From assembly GCA_021325255.1 (NCBI GenBank), contig JAJPHP010000045.1, positions 1 to 19,676 of the forward strand: DNA of 19,676 nucleotides. The letters are read 5' to 3'. This document shows, piece after piece, positions 7,211 to 14,508 of this stretch; position 1 is the stretch's first letter; the number at the start of each line of letters is the position of its first letter. A model generated the notes under the pieces. The model was not told the DNA's origin. It saw nothing but the letters and a program-made list of their open reading frames with translations, and searched no databases. Made by a program: the position numbers and the translations under genes. This stretch comes from Nitrososphaerota archaeon (lineage in GTDB: Archaea > Thermoproteota > Nitrososphaeria > Nitrososphaerales > CADDZS01).

Positions 7211-7636
7211 ATGGCCAAGCTGCAAGTCAGATACATTGTCAACGATGTTGACGCCGCAATTTCATTCTATTGTGGACATTTGGGTTTGAAAGAAGCGATG
7301 CATCCCAACCCGGCATCCGCAATGGTTGAAAGAGGAGACCTCCGTCTAGTTCTCAGCAGGCCGAATCCATCGGCCGGAGGCGGTCAGCCAATGCCTGACG
7401 GAACCGAACAAAAGCCTGGAGGCTGGAACAGATTTGCCATCGAGGTGAATGACCTGGCCGCCATTGTCGAGGAACTCCGAAACGCACGAGCCCATTTCAG
7501 GAATGACATTGTCGCTGGCGTCGGTGGCAAGCAGATCATTGTTGATGATCTATCAAGCAACCCTGTTGAACTATTCGAGCCGATTCTGCCGGAGGCACGT
7601 CTTGGTTCTGGCCAAAGCAACAAATTAGGGCATTGA
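7211..7636 (+). CDS. VOC-superfamily (glyoxalase-fold) protein
   Basis: 141 residues from the ATG at 7211; a TTG seven codons upstream (7190) is the other option but falls near the expected transcription start. Two beta-alpha-beta-beta-beta units are visible: the first from LQVRYIVNDVDAAISFYCGHLG to GDLRLVLSRP, the second from WNRFAIEVNDLAAIVEELR to NPVELFEP. The glutamate in VELFEP matches the metal-ligand position of the superfamily; the other expected ligands are not obvious. Members include glyoxalases, dioxygenases and antibiotic-binding proteins, so the reaction cannot be assigned. The phrases GGWNR and VGGKQI recall a VOC subfamily common in soil bacteria, hinting at transfer. It is one of only two intact genes in the decaying stretch around it. 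Confidence 0.85.
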   Translation: MAKLQVRYIVNDVDAAISFYCGHLGLKEAMHPNPASAMVERGDLRLVLSRPNPSAGGGQPMPDGTEQKPGGWNRFAIEVNDLAAIVEELRNARAHFRNDIVAGVGGKQIIVDDLSSNPVELFEPILPEARLGSGQSNKLGH

Positions 7637-7856
7637 ATAGCTTCAGAGTTTTCCGCTCACCATTTGACACTGATGTGGTGACAAATCCGCAAGAATTTGA
7701 CCATTTCTTATATCTCACTCCAGCCGCAGGTCTTGCTTTCTGGTCGACAATCCTTTGAACATCGGGCCGCGTACAAAACAAGGCGTATAAACTGCATTTT
7801 TTCTGCAAATCAGATCCGGAATGATGCAAACTCGAGCAGAGTGACTGTAGATTAAA

Positions 7857-8896
7857 ATGAGGTTAAAAGGAGTCAACTATGATGTGGGGCGAGTTCTCAT
7901 GGGTCACAACATGCGCCCGACTTTCGATCCCGCGATAATTCATCGAGAGCTCCAGATTATCAAGAGTGACCTAAACTGCAATGCAATCAAGATTCAGGGG
8001 CACGACATTAACAACGTAATGAGGGCAGCAAAGGATGCGTAGCAGCAGGGCTTCAATGAGGTTTGGCTCGCACCAGAGATGTATGACAAGGCTCAAGAGG
8101 AGACATTCGAGTACACAGTAAAAGCGGCGGAAGAGGCTGAAGAGCTTCGCTCGGTTTCATCGGAAAAGGAGATCGTGTTTAGCGTGGGAACGGAGTTGAC
8201 GGGTTTGATGCAGGGCATAGTCGAGGGAAGTAACGTCATGGAGAGATTTGGAAGCCCAGGCTTCAGGGAGAATATGAAAGCTGGGAAATACGTCAAGCCG
8301 CTAAATGATTACCTTGCGAGAGTAGCCCGTGCTGTTAGGAGTGTCTTCAACGCAAGATCACTTACGCATCCTTACCGCGGATCGAGTCGGTCGATTGGAG
8401 CAATTTTGATTATGTATGCATAGACGCTTATCGGGACAGGTTCACCAAGAATTCTTACGGCGAGCTTGTGAAGCAATACTTCAAGTACAACAAGCCTGTT
8501 GTCATCGGCGAGTTCGGCTGTTGCACGTATCGTGGTGCGGAGGATCTCGGAGGGATGGGCTGGGATGTTATTGACTTTTCAAAGATGCCACGTGTTCTGA
8601 AGGGCAACGTAGTTTACGATCAGGAGGTCCAAGCACACGAGCTATCAGATCAGTTGAGTATCCTGGACGACGTAGGTGTGGATGGCGCATTTGTATTCAC
8701 TTTCGTCCAACCCGCCATCGAGACGAATGATCCCGTCGTTACAAAAATGCTCCAGAATCTAGCGTTTAACCCTGACATCGCGAGTTACAGTCTGGTCAAG
8801 AGTTACTCCTCGAGCCATGGAGTGACTTATCCTGATATGACTTGGGAACCAAAGTTGTCTTTCCGGCGCGTGGCTGATTACTACGCAAAACATTAG
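7857..8896 (+). pseudogene. TIM-barrel glycosidase-like protein, broken by a stop and a frameshift
   Basis: Starts at the ATG at 7857 with MRLKGVNYDVGRVLMG and reads well to codon 61, where an in-frame TAG (8040-8042) interrupts it. The same frame resumes at once (QQGFNEVWLAPEMYDKAQEE) until about 8350. One missing base there shifts the rest, KITYASLP to VDWSNFDYVCIDAYRDRF, into the next frame, which runs to the stop at 8894-8896. Repaired, it would have about 346 residues. The pattern suits a clan GH-A-like (beta/alpha)8 barrel: FSVGTELT (Glu113) would hold the acid/base and VVIGEFGC (Glu219) the nucleophile. Relatives are, as I recall, sometimes labelled abortive infection proteins, a label not supported by any motif here. 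Catalytic role is inference. Confidence 0.75.
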
Positions 8897-9228
8897 CGCT
8901 ATTGATGCTCGCCGCTTCGCGGGATATGAAGGAATGACTGTTGACAGCCATCTCTTAATATACGGATTCACGCTCTCATCTCGAGCGTTGCAACATACAA
9001 TTTTGTGATTAGACATGCTCTCTTCCGCGTTGCAACAAGAGAGGCCCTTGAATTAAGGGAAGGGACAAGGTGTACGAATATAGGACTTTAAAGGCGAAGA
9101 TCCTTCTATCAGGAATAATAAACTGTTATAACCTTCCTGATCTTCTACTCTCTATTTAGAGCATCTGTGAGAGAAAAAATGGTAAGATCTCTCTCAGAGA
9201 CTTTGGAACGAGGAATGAGATTTCAAAA
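8897..9228. other. 332-base gap with repeats upstream of the aldehyde dehydrogenase
   Basis: No gene seen. It contains a direct repeat GCGTTGCAACA (8985-8995 and 9027-9037), a short hairpin CCCTT/AAGGG around 9046-9060, an inverted repeat ATCAGGAA (9108-9115) with TTCCTGAT (9134-9141), and TATA-like stretches at 9084-9093 and 9151-9161 that could drive the next gene. Confidence 0.45.
9108..9141. repeat. inverted repeat, possible operator of the aldehyde dehydrogenase
   Basis: ATCAGGAA (9108-9115) and TTCCTGAT (9134-9141) are perfectly complementary across an 18-base spacer. The right arm extends to 9145 (GATCTTC), which pairs with GAAGAT at 9096-9101 if eight bases are looped out. It lies just upstream of a TATA-like box at about 9151-9161. 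Confidence 0.5.
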
Positions 9229-10767
9229 ATGATGGAAAGTGCATCAGAGGCAAAGATATCCTCAGAAGTAAAGAGCCAAGAATACGGGATGTACATTGAT
9301 GGTGAGTGGGTAAGGCCACGCGCTGGACAATCACTCGATGTCGTGAACCCGGCGACGGAAGAGGTGATTGCAGCGGTACCAAAGGCGACCCGAGAGGACG
9401 TCAAGCGCGCTCTTGAAGCCGCCGAGCTGGCTCAGGGCAAGTGGGAGGATCTCTCGCCGCTCCAGAGGAGCAAGTATCTCCTGAAGATCGCTGAGCTAAT
9501 TCGACGCGACAGGGAGAGGCTAGCTCGAATACTGACGGCCGAGCAGGGCAAACCACTCTACGAATCGAGATCGGAAATCGACGGCGCCGCAACCAACTTT
9601 GAGTACTATGCAGAGTTCGCAAGGAGGATAGAGGGTGACGTTCTCCCGAGTGATTACCCGAAGCAGTCAATCATGATACTGAAGCTTCCCATAGGAGTGG
9701 TCGCTTCGATCACGCCTTGGAACTTTCCGTCCTCGACGGTCGCAAGGAAACTCGCTCCGGCGCTGATCACAGGGAACACTATTGTGACGAAGCCTTCGAG
9801 CAACACGCCTCTCTCTACTATTGAGCTTGTGAAGCTTGCCGAGCAAGCCGGATTCCCGAAAGGTGTTCTCAACGTCGTCACTGGATCCGGCTCGGAGGTC
9901 GGCGAGGAGCTGATTACGAACAAGATTACCGGGCTTGTTACGATGACGGGAAGCACGGGAGCTGGGAGGAAGATTATGCAGTCGGCCTCGGGGCACGTTG
10001 CGAAGGTCCTCCTTGAGCTGGGCGGCAAGGCCCCGCTGATTGTCTGGAACGACGCGGACATGGAGTGGGCGCTGAAATGTGCGATCTGGGCGAGGTTCTG
10101 GAACTGCGGTCAGACATGCATCTGCGCAGAAAGGATGTATCTCGACGAGAAGATCAAGGACAGGTTTCTCAACTCATTCGTGAACGTCGCAAAGTCCCTC
10201 AGGTTAGGGGACCCGACAAACCCAAACACCGATCTCGGACCGATGGTCTCCAAGAAGGAGAGGGAGGCGAGCAAGAACTTCGTTCAGACCGCAAGAGACG
10301 AGGGAGACAAGATTCTACTAGGCGGAAAGGAGCCGAAGAATATGGAGAGGGGCTGGTACTTCGAGCCCACAGTAATAGACGTTGCCGATCAGAAATCTCC
10401 TCTGATACAAGAGGAAATCTTTGGCCCGGTTGTGCCAGTCATGGGTGTTGACAGCTTCGACAAGGCGATAGAGTACGCGAACGATTCACAGTACGGCCTC
10501 TCCTCGTACATCTTCACAAAGGACTCTAACCGCGTGATGAAGGCAATGTACAAGATCAAGTTCGGCGAATCATACATCAACCAAGTAGGCCCGGAGCAGT
10601 TCCAAGGTGCCCACACCGGATTCAGGCAGACAGGAATCGGCGCGGAGGGGTCAAAGTACGGACTAGAGTGCTACACACAGCTCAAGACCTGCTATGTAGA
10701 TTGGAATGAAAAGCCCAGCCTCCCCTACCTGTTTCCCTACGCCGACAAGATGAAGGCCGGTAGCTGA
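9229..10767 (+). CDS. NAD(P)-dependent aldehyde dehydrogenase, lactaldehyde/glycolaldehyde type
   Basis: Oxidises an aldehyde to the acid with NAD(P). 512 residues from the ATG at 9229 (a second ATG follows directly). The family core starts at MYIDGEW (about 21). The oxyanion asparagine is Asn165 in TPWNFP, the general base Glu263 in LLELGGK, and the catalytic nucleophile Cys297 in NCGQTCICAER. EEIFGPVVPV marks the end of the catalytic domain. The CxC..AER context and the C-terminal FGESYINQ...GAHTGFRQTGIG resemble E. coli AldA, so lactaldehyde or glycolaldehyde is a plausible substrate, although relatives act on succinate semialdehyde and others. It is transcribed alone or with the methyltransferase 66 bases downstream. 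An inverted repeat and a TATA-like box precede it. Confidence 0.93.
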   Translation: MMESASEAKISSEVKSQEYGMYIDGEWVRPRAGQSLDVVNPATEEVIAAVPKATREDVKRALEAAELAQGKWEDLSPLQRSKYLLKIAELIRRDRERLARILTAEQGKPLYESRSEIDGAATNFEYYAEFARRIEGDVLPSDYPKQSIMILKLPIGVVASITPWNFPSSTVARKLAPALITGNTIVTKPSSNTPLSTIELVKLAEQAGFPKGVLNVVTGSGSEVGEELITNKITGLVTMTGSTGAGRKIMQSASGHVAKVLLELGGKAPLIVWNDADMEWALKCAIWARFWNCGQTCICAERMYLDEKIKDRFLNSFVNVAKSLRLGDPTNPNTDLGPMVSKKEREASKNFVQTARDEGDKILLGGKEPKNMERGWYFEPTVIDVADQKSPLIQEEIFGPVVPVMGVDSFDKAIEYANDSQYGLSSYIFTKDSNRVMKAMYKIKFGESYINQVGPEQFQGAHTGFRQTGIGAEGSKYGLECYTQLKTCYVDWNEKPSLPYLFPYADKMKAGS

Positions 10768-10833
10768 TAAAGCGGGCTAAGCATAACAAAACGTTACCAA
10801 GAAAAACATCTTCTTCCTCCAACGTGTAATCTT

Positions 10834-11490
10834 GTGGTTCGAGCAGAGGCCTGGCGCGGTTCGCCGACGGCGACGACGAAACGACAGTTCCTTCAATTAG
10901 TTAGGATTCTAAAACCCTCAAAGAAGAGAGACGTTTTCTACGACGTCGGGTGTGGGTACGCTCAACCCTGCATCTGGATCGCTGATAGAGTCAAGCTAGC
11001 TGTCGGAATAGAGAACTTTGCACCCCGCCACAGGGAGGCCCTGCGCAGGGTCAAGAGGTCGGGAATCGAAAATGTGAGGGTACTGAAAAGGAACGTTGAA
11101 AGGGCCTCATACAAGCAAGCCACGATGATTTACTCGGTCATTACTTTAGATCTGGACTTTTTCAGCAAGGTGCAGAGAGAAACAAGGCGCGGTACAGTCA
11201 TCGCGCTCTGCTACCCTCCTCCATATCCCATCAAGGCGAAAAGAAAAGGGGAGTACTTTATCATGGAAACTCCACTGAAGAGAGTGAGGGACCAGAGTGA
11301 GTACGCCAAGATGTTCACTGGCAGAAAGAGGGCGCAGATTGGCGACGTTTATGATCTACTGCCAAGGACCTATTCGAAACACTTGGAGTGGCAGATTTCA
11401 CACGCCGATTCCAATTGGAAGAAGCTAGGCTTCTTAACCTCCGCCGATTGCAAAAAGTGGAAAAGGAGGGAGAGAGCGCAGTTAGGATAA
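10834..11490 (+). CDS. class I SAM-dependent methyltransferase
   Basis: 218 residues from a GTG at 10834. Motif I YDVGCGY is at 36-42, and the acidic residue that binds the ribose of S-adenosylmethionine is Glu60 in AVGIE. A Rossmann order of strands follows (NVRVLKRNV, ATMIYSVI, GTVIALC). A run CYPPPYP at 126-132 after a late strand is unusual, and the C-terminus is rich in Lys, Arg and Trp (WKKLGF, KKWKRRERAQ). The overall look, with a long helix before motif I and the PTATTK stretch, recalls uncharacterised archaeal methyltransferases, some likened to the DOT1 group. The target (protein, RNA or small molecule) is open. The start is uncertain; a later start would cut into the helix before motif I. 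Confidence 0.8.
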   Translation: MVRAEAWRGSPTATTKRQFLQLVRILKPSKKRDVFYDVGCGYAQPCIWIADRVKLAVGIENFAPRHREALRRVKRSGIENVRVLKRNVERASYKQATMIYSVITLDLDFFSKVQRETRRGTVIALCYPPPYPIKAKRKGEYFIMETPLKRVRDQSEYAKMFTGRKRAQIGDVYDLLPRTYSKHLEWQISHADSNWKKLGFLTSADCKKWKRRERAQLG

Positions 11491-11701
11491 ATCGCGCGCC
11501 CCCAATGAAGTGTAAGGGTTTGAGAAGGAAAAAGCATTTGAAAATTCTTCTTCTCTGGTAAGGAGATCCCTCTTCCCCCATGTTCAAAAGAGTAAAACTC
11601 CAACGAACAAGCAAAAGTAAGATAGCAAGAGAAAGGTAGACAAGCGCACAGGATATCTATACTGATCACTGAAAAGCGGAGAAGAAAGGAGAGAATATTT
11701 T

Positions 11702-12841
11702 TTGACAGATCAGGCAGTGCAACAGCAGCAGGAAACTGAGAAGACTAAATCAGATCAGATAGCGATGTGGGTTGCCGATCCCGCCTTCCCGACGGACGAG
11801 AGAGTTAAGAAGGCCTTTGAATACGCCGTAGATCGAGGATGCACGCACTACTTTCCAGCCGCGGGATTTGATGAGTTCGCGCTCCAAAAAGCAATCTCCA
11901 AATTCTATGAAAGAGAGTACGGCTACAAAGTCGATCCGCTGACCGAGATCAACCCGACTCACGGCGCACAGGAGGCACTCTCGTTTTCTCTTCACGTCAC
12001 GGTAAAGCCGGGCGACGAGGTAATTGTCCCGCAGCCGACCTATGCGGCAATGATCGAGAAACTGCCAATATTTGGGGCAAAGACTGTGTTCACCCCATTG
12101 ATCGAGGGTGAGAACTGGCGGCTTGACCTAGATGCGATAAAATCCTCCATCAACGAGAGGACTAGGATGATTTTCATCTGCAACCCGAACAATCCCACCG
12201 GGGTTGTATACTCGAAGAAGGAGATGGAAGGCCTAGCCGAAATTATAAGGGAGAACAAGCACGTATCCGTAATCTTGGACGAGTGCTACAGCCGGATCCT
12301 GTATGATGGCACCAAGTTCCATAGCCTGCTCGGGGACGTGTCAATCCGAAACCAGCTTTTCGTAGTCAACAGTTTTTCGAAAGCGTACGCAATGACGGGC
12401 TGGAGATTAGGGTACGTAATTTCAAGCAAGGAACAGATTGACAAAATCAAGGGGCTTGCATTTGAGTACAACGGAGGGGTGAGCTATGCCGTGCAGTACG
12501 CCGGCGCGGTCGCATTAGAGCAGTGCTCCTCGTTCGTTGATGGTATGGTAAGCGAGCTGGGAAAGAGGCGGCGTGTTATGCTCGATAGCCTCTCGAAGAT
12601 CAAGAACATCCGATACGACACTCCAATGGGTGGGTTTGAGATCTTCCCCGACTTTTCCGCGTACTCGAAGAATTCCGTGGAGTTCTCAAGCAAACTGGAA
12701 CAGGAAGCAAACGTCAAGACGATACCCGGCGCAAAGTACGGACCCAGAGGCGAGGGGCACATTCGGCTCGTATTTTGCTCTGAGCCCAGCGAGAGGATAG
12801 CCGAGGGCGTCTCGCGGATCAAAAACTACCTTGAAAAGTAA
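11702..12841 (+). CDS. class I/II PLP-dependent aminotransferase
   Basis: Fold type I aminotransferase, 379 residues. The start is a TTG at 11702, preceded by GGAG (11688-11691) at a workable distance; no ATG or GTG is available before the conserved WVADPAFPTDERV. The frame is closed by a stop at 11663. Key residues: NPNNPTG 161-167, Asp193 (pairs with the pyridine nitrogen) and Tyr196 in LDECYSR, the Schiff-base Lys227 in SFSKAYAMTGWRLGY, and Arg355 in HIRLVFC for the substrate carboxylate. This is the aspartate aminotransferase-like subgroup I-alpha/I-gamma pattern. Substrate could be aspartate, alanine, aromatic or other amino acids. It stands alone, with the methyltransferase 211 bases upstream and a convergent small gene downstream. 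Confidence 0.92.
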   Translation: MTDQAVQQQQETEKTKSDQIAMWVADPAFPTDERVKKAFEYAVDRGCTHYFPAAGFDEFALQKAISKFYEREYGYKVDPLTEINPTHGAQEALSFSLHVTVKPGDEVIVPQPTYAAMIEKLPIFGAKTVFTPLIEGENWRLDLDAIKSSINERTRMIFICNPNNPTGVVYSKKEMEGLAEIIRENKHVSVILDECYSRILYDGTKFHSLLGDVSIRNQLFVVNSFSKAYAMTGWRLGYVISSKEQIDKIKGLAFEYNGGVSYAVQYAGAVALEQCSSFVDGMVSELGKRRRVMLDSLSKIKNIRYDTPMGGFEIFPDFSAYSKNSVEFSSKLEQEANVKTIPGAKYGPRGEGHIRLVFCSEPSERIAEGVSRIKNYLEK

Positions 12842-12904
12842 TTAGAACGCTGGAAGTTGTTGCAAGTTCAGAATAGGGTGGTCTTTCCCAGCTGTCGGTA
12901 TACA

Positions 12905-13225
12905 TCATTCTACGCTAGCCATACTCTCTTTTTCTGCAACAGCTTCGCCTTTTGGCTGCTCGGCAACTGAAGCAGCGGCCACCGCCTTCCTCGTCCTTCT
13001 CCTGGGCTGGGCGGATGCTGACTTTTCAAGCTCTTCGGTGTACTTTCGATAGGACGAAACAAGGTCCCCGAGTATGGTGATCGAGGTATTCAGAGACTCC
13101 CAAAGCACCGCGTTGACGCCAGAGTCCCCCTCTTGGGAGCTCTTGATCTGATCCTCGCCAAGCTGGTTGAAGGTCTTCAGCGCTTCACCCAGCTTGTCTT
13201 CCTGCGCTTCAACGTTCTTCTTCAA
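12905..13225 (-). CDS. small coiled-coil protein, unknown function
   Basis: 106 residues from a TTG at 13225. The in-frame TGA a dozen codons upstream leaves no ATG or GTG. The first 70 residues are helical and amphipathic (NVEAQEDKLGEALKTFNQLG, then LNTSITILGDLVSSYRKYTE), and the last 35 are low-complexity with a basic patch (PRRRTRK) and an Ala/Glu-rich tail. Length, helix content and Ala/Lys tail resemble phasin-like granule-surface proteins, but no motif proves this. The region before the TTG continues the helical pattern (KKLEEL), so the real start may lie upstream behind a frameshift. It faces the split-barrel gene head to head across about 200 bases. Confidence 0.6.
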   Translation of the reverse strand: MKKNVEAQEDKLGEALKTFNQLGEDQIKSSQEGDSGVNAVLWESLNTSITILGDLVSSYRKYTEELEKSASAQPRRRTRKAVAAASVAEQPKGEAVAEKESMASVE

Positions 13226-13426
13226 TTCTTCAAGCTTCTTCTGCTTGCTCGAGGCGACGGCTCACTCTTTCCCTTTTTCTGTCAGAATTGTCAGACTAAA
13301 TTAGTGTTTTTCCACCGGAGGCACGCAAAGGCGGGTACGGATTTGATTGGGTATCCCCAATACCTAGTCAATATTTAACCTTGAGTGCTTCCTACTTGAG
13401 AGGGAAGGAGTGTTTCGAGCGCAAAA

Positions 13427-13831
13427 ATGCTCTCTCAACCTGAGATTGACTACCTCAAGACACAGCGGCTTGCGAGAATTGCTACAGTGTCCAGCGATGG
13501 GCAGCCCGACGTAGTGCCGGTCGGGTTCGAGTATGACGGGAAGTACTTCTGGGTGGGTAGCCACAGCCAAGAGATATTCCACCGCACGCACAAGTATAGG
13601 AACGTGAGAGACGGCAACAGGAACGTGTCACTCGTGGTCGACGACCTCGAGTCAATCAATCCGTGGCGGCCTAGGAGCCTCAAGGTATACGGCACCGCCG
13701 AGGTCATGAATCACAATGGCATGTTTGGCCCAGGCAAGTATCTCAGAATCACGCCGAGAATCTCATGGAGTATGGGAATAAAAGGCCTAAATCTCAAGCA
13801 GGGGGAGTACGTGTTGAGGACTGTCCACTAG
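13427..13831 (+). CDS. F420-dependent PPOX-class split-barrel oxidoreductase
   Basis: 134 residues from the ATG at 13427. The fold is the FMN/F420-binding split barrel related to pyridoxamine 5'-phosphate oxidase: the opening RLARIATVSSDGQPDVVPVGFEYDGKYF is the classic first sheet, followed by FHRTHKYRNVRDGNRNVSLVVDD, in which the Lys/Arg-rich stretch probably contacts cofactor phosphates, and LKVYGTAEV. Length and motifs fit the PPOX-class F420-dependent group known from actinobacteria and archaea; the cofactor is inferred from family, not proven. Substrate unknown. A TATA-like ATATTTAA at about 13372-13379 lies some 50 bases before the ATG. It converges with the GNAT gene, 44 bases apart. 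Confidence 0.88.
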   Translation: MLSQPEIDYLKTQRLARIATVSSDGQPDVVPVGFEYDGKYFWVGSHSQEIFHRTHKYRNVRDGNRNVSLVVDDLESINPWRPRSLKVYGTAEVMNHNGMFGPGKYLRITPRISWSMGIKGLNLKQGEYVLRTVH

Positions 13832-13875
13832 TGAGAACGCTTCTGAGCAATTTACATTGTAGTGGCAATTCGGCA

Positions 13876-14391
13876 TCAGACCCTCAGATACATCACATCT
13901 TCGTCGAAGTACTGGTCGCCCCTCTTTATCGCCTGAGGGAAGTGGCCGTATACCCTGAACCCAAATCTCTCATACAGCCTCTTGGCCCTATTGATGCTGA
14001 AGACTGAGAGCTTTACAATCTCAAATTTGCCCCTGCATTTCTTCAAAGTCTCCTCTACGAGGCGAGTACCGACACCCTTGCCCCTGTACTCCTTCCTTAC
14101 AACAATGCCTAATATTCCGCGGTGGGAAATGTCGGTGCCGGGTCTGAGCCTGTTTACCTCGCACATGCCCACTGGCCGGGAATTCTCCTCGGCTACAGTT
14201 GCAACCGCATCTCCGTGTTCGATGTTCCTGAATAGGTGAGAGAACCACTCAAGTTCCTGGGCGATTGTTGGCTTTTGCCTGTAGAGGACAAGGCCGAGGT
14301 CCGGATTTTCCTTGAGCTCATCAAAGTACGAGTAAAAGTTGGTGACGAGGCCTTCAAAGTCGGTTGCCTTTACGTCGCGGTAGGTTATCAT
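13876..14391 (-). CDS. GNAT family N-acetyltransferase
   Basis: 171 residues from the ATG at 14391. A GTG ten codons upstream (14421) also keeps the frame but falls almost on a TATA-like box (14432-14439), so the ATG is preferred. The acetyl-CoA pyrophosphate loop is RGKGVG at 103-108, preceded by the strand GILGIVVRKEY and followed by the helix TRLVEETLKKC. NRAKRLYERFGFRVYG is the usual last helix and strand. Such enzymes acetylate an amine on a small molecule or protein N-terminus. The long N-terminal part (FYSYFDELKENPDLGLVLYR) and the C-terminal DQYFDEDVMYLRV are typical of an archaeal subgroup. No partner gene is suggested by context. Confidence 0.9.
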   Translation of the reverse strand: MITYRDVKATDFEGLVTNFYSYFDELKENPDLGLVLYRQKPTIAQELEWFSHLFRNIEHGDAVATVAEENSRPVGMCEVNRLRPGTDISHRGILGIVVRKEYRGKGVGTRLVEETLKKCRGKFEIVKLSVFSINRAKRLYERFGFRVYGHFPQAIKRGDQYFDEDVMYLRV

Positions 14392-14508
14392 TTTTGAGCG
14401 TGTGCTTCCACATTTTTTCACGTCAAGGCGGTAATATGCTTTCTGCCCTAAGCGAATGTCTCGCGTAACTAGAAGAGAACTGAATTCATGGATGCCATCT
14501 TTTTCTCC

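Noticed and set aside
8040..8042. TAG read as pyrrolysine or other recoding
   Set aside because: The same gene also has a frameshift, no pyrrolysine machinery is in the window, and the site is not in a known Pyl family.
10065..10451. 128-codon plus-strand frame inside the aldehyde dehydrogenase
   Set aside because: A shadow frame rich in Arg/Glu over a gene with complete catalytic residues.
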